A DNA stretch of 64,000 bases from Novosphingobium sp. MD-1. GTDB taxonomy: Bacteria; Pseudomonadota; Alphaproteobacteria; Sphingomonadales; Sphingomonadaceae. Under the pieces are notes generated by a model that was not told where the DNA came from, did no database searches, and saw only the letters and a list, made by a program, of their open reading frames with translations. Below, one piece after another: positions 24,855 to 32,582 of this stretch. Made by a program: the position numbers and the translations under genes. Numbering within the stretch: position 1 is the stretch's first letter; each line of letters starts with the position of its first letter. Location: contig NZ_BBXA01000030.1 in the NCBI RefSeq assembly GCF_001014975.1, positions 79,501-143,500 on the forward strand, read 5' to 3'.

Positions 24855-25243
24855 GTTTCCGTGCCCTTGCCCAGCAAGGCCGCGCGCGCCTTGCGGAAAC
24901 GCCCCACGGCCGTGGCGAAGCACGCCGCAGCAAGTCCGCCGAGCCCCAGCCCGACAAACGCGAGCGCCCCCCACGGCGTCAGAAGCGGGGTAAGCGCCAG
25001 CAGCAGCCCGACCACCAGCGCCACCAACGTGAAGAAGGCGAAGGCCAGTGCCAGCAGCAACAGCGCGACAATGCCTTTCGCGCGGCCCCAGCCATAGGTG
25101 GCGCGCGCGCGGGCATAGGCCAGTTCCGCCTCGAACAGCGTCTGGCCATCATCAATCAGGGCGCGCAGGGTTCCGGTCAGCGAGGCATCGGCCTCGCCAG
25201 CCGGAACCTCGGTGCCGGATTCGGGCGGGGATGGGGGCGACAT
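24851..25243 (-). CDS. phage holin family protein (Phage_holin_3_6-like), probably not of phage origin
   Basis: 130 aa. A charged N-terminal helix (about 25-50, TGTLRALIDDGQTLFEAELA) is followed by two long hydrophobic segments (about 57-80 and 88-110) and a basic tail. Such proteins are named for weak likeness to holins but occur widely on bacterial chromosomes with no lytic genes, as here. The neighbours are membrane-anchored helical proteins. There is a 30-base gap from the gene before it and a 4-base overlap with the gene after it, so this is an operon. Function unknown. Confidence 0.75.
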   Translation of the reverse strand: MSPPSPPESGTEVPAGEADASLTGTLRALIDDGQTLFEAELAYARARATYGWGRAKGIVALLLLALAFAFFTLVALVVGLLLALTPLLTPWGALAFVGLGLGGLAAACFATAVGRFRKARAALLGKGTET

Positions 25244-25273
25244 ACGTCGTTCAGGCGGTGCGCGTCTCTGCCC

Positions 25274-25843
25274 TTACGCGTCCCCGTCGCCAGACCCGCG
25301 CACCAGCCGCGCCAGCAGGAAGCCGGCGACGGCAGCGATGCCGATCGCGGTGGCAGGGCTTTTGCGAACGAATTCCTTCACATCGTTGCCGAGTTCGGAA
25401 ACGTCCTTCGATTCGAGCTTGGCCGCCGTTTCCTGGATGCTGCGCGCGGCGGAACGGGCATAATCGCCATACTGCACGCCCAGCTTTTCGTCGATCGTGC
25501 CGGCGGTGTCGGAAATGGTCTTGCCCAGCACCGTCAAGGCGTCGCTTGCCTTGCTCTTGCCATCGGTCGCGAGCGAGATCGCCTTTTCCTTGGCTTGACC
25601 GGCATAGAGCTTCGCGTCCTCGCTCCAGTCGCCGGCCTTTTCGGTCACGGTCGCCTTGTAGGCGGCTCCGCGCTCCATCGCCTCGCCTTTCAGCTTTTCA
25701 GCGCTGGCCTTGGCGTCTTCAACCGCCTTGCTGAAGCGTGACTTGCCGGTTTCCGCAGCGGCGGCCGCTTCTTCAACGGCTTCGGTCACGGTTTCCGCGA
25801 CGTCGGCGGCGGCGGTGGTGCCCTTGGCGGTGGATTTGGCCAT
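25274..25843 (-). CDS. alanine/lysine-rich helical protein with C-terminal anchor (LEA/DUF883-like), first gene of the stress cluster
   Basis: 189 aa. Residues 1-150 are low-complexity, helix-forming, and rich in A, K, E, S and T, reminiscent of late-embryogenesis-abundant or YqjD-like proteins. One membrane segment (about residues 168-181, ATAIGIAAVAGFLLARLV) lies near the end. It starts at ATG 25843; the longer frame upstream is not protein-like. An EcfG-type promoter lies 120-144 bases upstream, pointing to the general stress response. Function unknown. Confidence 0.72.
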   Translation of the reverse strand: MAKSTAKGTTAAADVAETVTEAVEEAAAAAETGKSRFSKAVEDAKASAEKLKGEAMERGAAYKATVTEKAGDWSEDAKLYAGQAKEKAISLATDGKSKASDALTVLGKTISDTAGTIDEKLGVQYGDYARSAARSIQETAAKLESKDVSELGNDVKEFVRKSPATAIGIAAVAGFLLARLVRGSGDGDA

Positions 25844-25962
25844 TTTCCTGTCTTCCTTCGAACTGTGAGGCCCGGCCGGCCCGGTGACAACGACTAGCGC
25901 ATCCTGGACCATTGGGCAAAGCGCCTGCGAATTCACGACGGGGTGTCCCGCTGCAATGCACC

Positions 25963-25987
25963 AACGCGGGTTGCGCCCGCCGGTTCC
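25963..25987 (-). promoter_or_regulatory. EcfG-type general stress promoter (GGAAC-N16-CGTT)
   Basis: On the minus strand GGAAC (25987-25983) is followed by exactly 16 bases and CGTT (25966-25963), the alphaproteobacterial EcfG consensus. It faces the cluster starting at 25843, with a leader of about 110 bases. Confidence 0.65.
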
Positions 25988-25996
25988 AGCCGATAG

Positions 25997-27340
<1,344 letters not shown>

Positions 27341-27376
27341 TCCGGTCCTTCCGGCGCGAACCGGCTGACGGTTCAG

Positions 27377-27419
27377 GCAAAAGGCCGGGGCGCAGGCGCG
27401 CTCCGGCCTTTTGCTTTTG
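27377..27419 (+). terminator. intrinsic terminator of eno
   Basis: GCAAAAGGCCGG (27377-27388) pairs with CCGGCCTTTTGC (27403-27414) over a GC-rich loop, followed by TTTTGC, 36 bases after the eno stop. Confidence 0.8.
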
Positions 27420-27524
27420 CCGGTGGGCCATTTTGCTGGCGGGCCATCGCCTGTTAATCGATCGCTTAAATTCCGCTTCACAACCGCTCTTCTCTCTGCC
27501 AGCTTGGCGGTGGGAGAGAAGAGC

Positions 27525-28619
27525 ATGGTCGATTTTCCGAGGAAGCCCGCCGAAGTCGATGCGGGATGGCTGGAGGCGCGCCTGCGGGAAAGCGGCGCGC
27601 TGGGCGATGCGCGCGTCACCGGCATGGCGTGGGTGCCGATCGGCACCGGCCAGGTCGGCGATACCGCGCGTTTCACCTTGACCTATGACCGGGAAGGCGC
27701 GGGGCCGGCCACGGTGGCGGGCAAGTTTGCCTCCGCTGACGAAACCAGCCGTGGCACGGCTGCAACGTTGCAGCTCTATACCAAGGAAGTGACATTCTAC
27801 CGCGAGGTGGCGGCGCTGCTGGATGCAAGAGTGCCTCGCACGTTCGCGGCGGAAGTAGATGAGAACGGGCAGGAATTTGTCCTTCTGTTCGAGGATCTGG
27901 CGCCCGAGCGTGGCGGCAACCAGTTGCTCGGCTGTAGTATCGACGACGCGCGCGCCGCCATTCGCCAAGCGGCGGCGATCCACGCTCCCAGCCGCAACCA
28001 CGCCGCCATTCTGGGCCAGCCCTGCTTCCAGCCCCAACCGGCGCTGACCGGGCAGATGGCCGCGCTCTATCCGCAGGCCCATGCCGTGTTCCGGGAACGC
28101 TACGATGGGCAACTGGCACCTGAACTGATGCGGGTGTGCGATGAACTCAATGCCCTGATCGGCGGCTGGTTCGGCCGCTTGCTGCCCGATCCGGGGCTCG
28201 TCCACGGCGATTTCCGGCTCGACAACATGCTGTTCGGCGTGGGGAACGGCGCCGAACCGATTGCGATCGTGGACTGGCAGACGACCGGGATCGGCTGCGG
28301 ACTGACCGACGTGGGCTATTTCATGGGGTGCGGCATTGGCAGCGCCTTGCGCCGCCCGCACGAGGACGAACTGCTCGACCTCTATTGCGCCGAGATGAGC
28401 CGGCGTGGCGTGCCCACCGCGCGCGATGCGATCTGGACGCGCTATCGTCTGGGCGCGCTCCACGGCGTGTCCACGGCGGTGTTCAGCGCCGCGTTCGTGG
28501 TGCGGACCCCGCGCGGCGACGAGAATTTCCTGTCGATGGCAACCGGCGCCTGCGAACTGGCGCTCGACCACGACAGCATCGGCGCGCTGCGCCACTTCCT
28601 GGAGACCGGAACATGCTGA
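27525..28619 (+). CDS. APH-fold phosphotransferase family protein
   Basis: 364 aa. The Brenner motif HGDFRLDN (about residues 227-234) and the metal-binding DWQ (about 249) place it in the aminoglycoside/choline kinase-like (APH, ecdysteroid kinase-like) fold. Sphingomonad members near lipid or CoA genes are usually small-molecule kinases, not resistance enzymes, and the substrate is unknown. The ATG at 27525 (MVDFPRKPAEVD) has a GGGAGAGAAGAG ribosome site; the frame upstream reads through the eno terminator. Its stop overlaps the next gene's start by 7 bases, so the two are translated together. Confidence 0.85.
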   Translation: MVDFPRKPAEVDAGWLEARLRESGALGDARVTGMAWVPIGTGQVGDTARFTLTYDREGAGPATVAGKFASADETSRGTAATLQLYTKEVTFYREVAALLDARVPRTFAAEVDENGQEFVLLFEDLAPERGGNQLLGCSIDDARAAIRQAAAIHAPSRNHAAILGQPCFQPQPALTGQMAALYPQAHAVFRERYDGQLAPELMRVCDELNALIGGWFGRLLPDPGLVHGDFRLDNMLFGVGNGAEPIAIVDWQTTGIGCGLTDVGYFMGCGIGSALRRPHEDELLDLYCAEMSRRGVPTARDAIWTRYRLGALHGVSTAVFSAAFVVRTPRGDENFLSMATGACELALDHDSIGALRHFLETGTC

Positions 28620-29695
28620 CCAAGGGCGATGACTTTCCGCTGCACCAGACGCCCGAGCCCGTCGCCTATGCCGGCACGGACCGGAATTTCTACGATCGCT
28701 ATTTCTTCAACGGTTATGCGCCGGACGGTTCAGGCTTCTTTGCGGTGGCCTTTGGCATCTATCCGCACCTGAACGTGGCGGATGCCCATTTTTCCTATAT
28801 CCGCAACGGCATCCAGCATTGCCTTCATGCATCGCGCGAACTGAATATGGAACGGTTCGACCTGACGGTGGGGCCGATCTCGATCGAGGTGGTCGAGCCG
28901 CTGCGCAAGCTGGTGGTGCGCGTCAACGGTGAGGGGATCGCCGCCGAACTGGCCTTCACCGGCCGTGCCTTTCCCATCGAGGAGCCGCGCTTCACGTTCC
29001 GCATCGGGCCGCGCGCGTTCATGGATTACACGCGGCTGACGCAGAACGGGCATTACGGGGGCTGGGTGGAAGTGGACGGCGTGCGTGAGGCGCTGCACCC
29101 GCAGACGGCCGGCACGCGCGACCGCAGCTGGGGCGTGCGTCCGGTGGGCAGCAGCGATACGCAGCCGTTTGGGCACGGCGTGGTTCCGTCGTTCTTCTGG
29201 CAATGGACGCCGATCAACCTGCCCGATCGCAGCCTGTTCTACCATATCAACGCGGATATGCACGGCGCGCCGTGGAACACGCGGGCGGTGATCGCGCCGG
29301 ATGGTGCTGGCGCGCACGATCACTACGAAACGCCTTCGGCAACCCTGGTATCCCCGCTGGCGGCGGGCTCGCGCTGGCCGGCTTCGGGCAAGCTGGCGAT
29401 CGCGACGCCGGACGGGCCGTTGACGGTGTCGTTCGAACCGCTCGTGCGCTTCCAGATGCGCGGGATCGGCTACACTTCGCCCAAGTGGGGCCACGGGCTG
29501 TATCACGGGCCACTGGAGGTCGAGCGCGAGGACATCGATCTTGATGCCTGCGATCCCGCCCGGCCGGACAACTTCCACGTCCAGATCGTGTCCAGAGTGA
29601 CGACCAGCGCCGGCGAGGAAGGCGTGGGCGTGTTCGAACAGCTTGTGCTTGGTCCATACGCCCCGATGGGGCTGCAAGGCATGGACGTGGCCTGA
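28613..29695 (+). CDS. CrtC/AttH-like lipocalin-fold protein, partner of the APH kinase (hypothetical)
   Basis: 360 aa, no signal peptide and no membrane segment. Beta-rich with many aromatic residues (NFYDRYFFNGYAP near the start, FFWQWTPINLPDRSLFYHINADMHG around 200). The pattern is reminiscent of the two-barrel lipocalin relatives of hydroxyneurosporene hydratase (CrtC) and AttH, but I have no specific motif to prove it. The 7-base overlap with the kinase gene implies a joint pathway, perhaps hydration or phosphorylation of a hydrophobic molecule. It ends 40 bases before the convergent aldo/keto reductase. Confidence 0.72.
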   Translation: MLTKGDDFPLHQTPEPVAYAGTDRNFYDRYFFNGYAPDGSGFFAVAFGIYPHLNVADAHFSYIRNGIQHCLHASRELNMERFDLTVGPISIEVVEPLRKLVVRVNGEGIAAELAFTGRAFPIEEPRFTFRIGPRAFMDYTRLTQNGHYGGWVEVDGVREALHPQTAGTRDRSWGVRPVGSSDTQPFGHGVVPSFFWQWTPINLPDRSLFYHINADMHGAPWNTRAVIAPDGAGAHDHYETPSATLVSPLAAGSRWPASGKLAIATPDGPLTVSFEPLVRFQMRGIGYTSPKWGHGLYHGPLEVEREDIDLDACDPARPDNFHVQIVSRVTTSAGEEGVGVFEQLVLGPYAPMGLQGMDVA

Positions 29696-29703
29696 AGACC
29701 GAT

Positions 29704-29725
29704 CCGGGGCCTTGTGAGGCCCCGG
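29704..29725. terminator. GC hairpin between convergent genes
   Basis: CCGGGGCC (29704-29711) pairs with GGCCCCGG (29718-29725) around TTGTGA. No T-run follows, so termination here is only plausible. Confidence 0.4.
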
Positions 29726-29735
29726 GCACGGCTTC

Positions 29736-30665
29736 TCAGTCGAGCGCTTTGGTCAGCGCGGCAACCTGCGCCGCGCTCAGTTCCAGTTCCATCGCCTCGA
29801 CCAGATCGTCGACCTGATCGGCGGTGGTGGCGCTGGCGATCGGCGCGGCAATGCCGGGCTGGCTCAGCAGCCAGGCCAGCGCGACCTGGCCCAGCGTGGC
29901 TTCGGTCTCGGTGGCGATGCGGTCCATCACCGGCAACAGCCGCTTGCCCGGCTCGGCATACTTGCGCAGGCCTTCGCCACGCGGATAGCGCGCGAAATCG
30001 GCGTCCTTGCGGTACTTGCCTGTCAGGAAGCCACTGGCGAGTCCGAAGAACGGCAGCATCGCCACATCATTCTGGACGCAGAACGCCTGCAGTTCGGGCG
30101 GATAGGCATCGCGTTCGAGCAGGTTGTACTGGTTCTGCAGCACGCCATAGGCCGGCGCGCCGGCCGCTTCCGCCGCCTTCTGCGCCGAAGCCAGCCGGTC
30201 GAGCGAGAAGTTGGAAGCACCCGCTTCGCGGATCAGCTTCCGGTCGAACAGCGCCTTGAACCCTTCGGCCACTTCGGCCTGCGGGGTCTGCTCCTCGTCG
30301 CGGTGCGCGTAATAGAGATCGATATAGTCGGTACGCAGGCGTTCGAGCGAGGCCTGGCAGCGTTCGAGCAGGCGCGCCGGGGCAAGCCCGCCGGCCTCGC
30401 CGGCCATGTTGGTTTTGGTGGCGATGCGCATGTGCTTGCGCACGCCGCGCGATTCCAGCCATTCGCCGATGACGGTCTCGCTTTCCCCGCCCTTGTGGCC
30501 GGGAACCCAGACTGAATAGCCTTCGGCCGTATCGATCATCCGGCCGCCGTTTTCGTAGAAGGCGTCCAGCACTTCGAAGCTGCGGTCCCGATCGATCGTC
30601 CAGCCGAAGACGTTTCCGCCCAGGACCAGCGGGATGCCGGACAGCGAGGGGTGTTTGCCGCTCAT
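29736..30665 (-). CDS. aldo/keto reductase
   Basis: 309 aa NADPH-dependent oxidoreductase of the AKR superfamily, (beta/alpha)8 barrel. The catalytic Asp and Tyr lie in MIDTAEGYS (about residues 39-47), Lys in RIATKTN and His in YYAHRDE. The C-terminal cofactor region has [13 protein letters not shown]. It is most like the AKR11/YajO-like group, and the natural substrate is unknown. The start overlaps the ribH stop (ATGA at 30662-30665), so it is co-transcribed with the riboflavin genes, perhaps by chance of operon growth. Confidence 0.88.
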   Translation of the reverse strand: MSGKHPSLSGIPLVLGGNVFGWTIDRDRSFEVLDAFYENGGRMIDTAEGYSVWVPGHKGGESETVIGEWLESRGVRKHMRIATKTNMAGEAGGLAPARLLERCQASLERLRTDYIDLYYAHRDEEQTPQAEVAEGFKALFDRKLIREAGASNFSLDRLASAQKAAEAAGAPAYGVLQNQYNLLERDAYPPELQAFCVQNDVAMLPFFGLASGFLTGKYRKDADFARYPRGEGLRKYAEPGKRLLPVMDRIATETEATLGQVALAWLLSQPGIAAPIASATTADQVDDLVEAMELELSAAQVAALTKALD

Positions 30666-31081
30666 GCGAAGCGCTCCTTCAGCGCGAGCAGGGCAAGCGC
30701 GGCCTTGGCGGCTTCGCCACCCTTGTCCTTCTGCGCGGGATCGGCGCGGACGATCGCCTGCGCTTCGTTCTCGACGGTGAGAATGCCGTTGCCAATGGCG
30801 ATGCCGTCCATGGTCAGCGCCATGATGCCGCGCGCGCTTTCGCCGGCGACGATCTCGAAGTGGTAGGTTTCGCCCCGGATCACCACGCCGATGGCGACGA
30901 AGCCGTCATAGTCCCCGCTCTGGTCGGCCAGCGCGATCGCGCCGGGGATTTCCAGCGCGCCGGGAACGGTAATGACTTCCGCCTTGTGGCCGGCCGCCTT
31001 GAGCGCCGCCTTGGCGCCCGCGATCAGCATGTCGTTGAGGTGGTCGTAGAAACGGGCTTCGACAATCAGAAACTTGGCCAT
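30662..31081 (-). CDS. ribH: 6,7-dimethyl-8-ribityllumazine synthase
   Basis: 139 aa. It condenses 3,4-dihydroxy-2-butanone 4-phosphate with the ribityl pyrimidine, the step before riboflavin synthase. Motifs are VEARFYDHL near the N-terminus, [12 protein letters not shown] and [14 protein letters not shown] with the catalytic His, then [11 protein letters not shown]. It is short at the N-terminus like the alphaproteobacterial RibH type. It follows the ribB gene by 6 bases, so both steps using the four-carbon unit are made together. Confidence 0.94.
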   Translation of the reverse strand: MAKFLIVEARFYDHLNDMLIAGAKAALKAAGHKAEVITVPGALEIPGAIALADQSGDYDGFVAIGVVIRGETYHFEIVAGESARGIMALTMDGIAIGNGILTVENEAQAIVRADPAQKDKGGEAAKAALALLALKERFA

Positions 31082-31087
31082 GGCCGA

Positions 31088-32353
31088 TTACTCCTCGGGG
31101 ATCGGCCGTTCGCCGACGATATTGAGGCCATAGCCTTCGATGGCCACGACGTTGCGGTGGGCGTTCGATAGCAGCGTCATGTCGTGTACGCCAAGATCGG
31201 CCAGGATCTGCGCCCCGATGCCGTAGCTGCGCAGGTCCATGTCCGGTCCGCCGCCGCCGCCGCGCGCCGGATCGGCTTCGGGCGGATTGAACAGCAGCAC
31301 GATCACGCCGCCGCCGGCCTTGCCCATTTCCACCATCGCGCGCTGGAGCGTGCGCTTGCGCGGGCCGGGCTGGCCCAGCAGGTCGTGGAAGGCGGAGAAG
31401 GTGTGGACGCGGGTCAGCGTCGGTTCGCCGGGGATGACCTGGCCCTTCTGGAGCACGAGGCTTTCGGTGCCATCGACCTTGTTACGATAGGTGAGCAGGC
31501 GCCAGTCACCGCCATAGTCCGACGTGAAGGGCACCTCGGCCACCTTGGTGACAAGGTGATCGTGCCGGCGGCGGTATTCGATCAGGTCGCGGATCGTGCC
31601 GATCTTGAGGCCGTGGCGGCGGGCGAAAGGCACGAGATCGTCCATGCGCGCCATGGTGCCATCATCGCGCATGATCTCGCAGATCACGCCCGAGGGATTG
31701 AGACCGGCAAGGCGCGAGATGTCGACCGCCGCTTCGGTATGGCCGGCGCGCACCAGCACGCCGCCGTCGCGCGCGATCAGCGGGAAAACGTGACCGGGGG
31801 TGACGATGTCGTCGCGGGTCTTGCCGGCATCGATGGCCACCGCGACGGTGCGGGCGCGGTCGCCGGCGGAAATGCCGGTGGTCACGCCTTCGCGCGCTTC
31901 GATCGAGACGGTGAAGGCGGTTTCATGGCGCGTGCCGTTGTTGCGGCTCATCAGTTCCAGGCCGAGCTGTTCGCAGCGCGCGCGGGTGAGCGTGAGGCAG
32001 ATCAGGCCGCGTCCGTGCGTGGCCATGAAATTGATGGCATCCGGCGTAGCCATCTGCGCGGGGATGACCAGATCGCCCTCGTTCTCGCGATCCTCGTCAT
32101 CGACCAGGATGAACATCCGGCCATTGCGCGCTTCCTCGATGATCTCCTCGATGGGAACGAGCGCAGGCGCATCGTCGCTCTCGCTGAGGACGCGCTCAAG
32201 CTTCGCAAGCGTGTCTGCCGTGGGGTTCCAGTTCGGCTGAGTCACGTCGCGCAGGGTGTTGGCGTGGAGGCCAGCGGCACGCGCGAGGCCGGAGCGGGAC
32301 ATGCCGCCATCGACGATGAGTCGGCGGATGCGTTCGATGAGGTCAGTAGACAT
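31088..32353 (-). CDS. ribB: 3,4-dihydroxy-2-butanone 4-phosphate synthase with N-terminal HTH and degenerate GTP cyclohydrolase II domain
   Basis: 421 aa in three parts. Residues about 5-55 form an XRE-like helix-turn-helix ([20 protein letters not shown]). Residues about 68-265 are the RibB domain, with [15 protein letters not shown] (85-94 acidic core) and GHVFPL and GHTEAAVD motifs intact, so DHBP synthase activity is expected. The last 150 residues have the GTP cyclohydrolase II fold, but the zinc cysteines are gone: [13 protein letters not shown] replaces the usual RVHSxCLTGD block. It is thus probably inactive for that step, as in the RibBX type described in alphaproteobacteria. The HTH suggests self-regulation. 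Confidence 0.92.
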   Translation of the reverse strand: MSTDLIERIRRLIVDGGMSRSGLARAAGLHANTLRDVTQPNWNPTADTLAKLERVLSESDDAPALVPIEEIIEEARNGRMFILVDDEDRENEGDLVIPAQMATPDAINFMATHGRGLICLTLTRARCEQLGLELMSRNNGTRHETAFTVSIEAREGVTTGISAGDRARTVAVAIDAGKTRDDIVTPGHVFPLIARDGGVLVRAGHTEAAVDISRLAGLNPSGVICEIMRDDGTMARMDDLVPFARRHGLKIGTIRDLIEYRRRHDHLVTKVAEVPFTSDYGGDWRLLTYRNKVDGTESLVLQKGQVIPGEPTLTRVHTFSAFHDLLGQPGPRKRTLQRAMVEMGKAGGGVIVLLFNPPEADPARGGGGGPDMDLRSYGIGAQILADLGVHDMTLLSNAHRNVVAIEGYGLNIVGERPIPEE

Positions 32354-32365
32354 GATTCGGGTATT

Positions 32366-32401
32366 TCACATTGCAGTGTGTAGTGCAAGCGGGGAATGTG
32401 A
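32366..32401. promoter_or_regulatory. nested inverted repeats just upstream of ribB, candidate operator
   Basis: TCACATT (32366-32372) and AATGTGA (32395-32401) form an outer pair, and TTGCA (32371-32375) with TGCAA (32384-32388) an inner one. It lies 13-48 bases before the ribB start, where a promoter should be. Confidence 0.45.
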
Positions 32402-32582
32402 CATCGTAATATCGCGAAAATTTCAGTTAACTGTGTCATTAAAATCACGCGCTGAATGGGTTGCCGCTACGGCAAGGCGCGAATGCGAATTGGCCATTGA
32501 CAAGGAATCCCGCTCGTTATGTCCTGTGTTCCGGGGTAGCCCACATCAACGAGGGGCACCGCTGGAGAGAGAGGTCTGAGCT

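Noticed and set aside
24851..25243. Holin-like protein as a sign of prophage
   Set aside because: No endolysin, integrase, terminase or structural gene lies nearby; the neighbours are membrane-anchored chromosomal genes behind an EcfG promoter.
32354..32582. FMN riboswitch in the 229-base region between ribB and the TonB receptor
   Set aside because: I cannot find the conserved RFN helices or sequence boxes by eye on either strand; the palindromes seen are short operator-like repeats. A covariance search would settle this.
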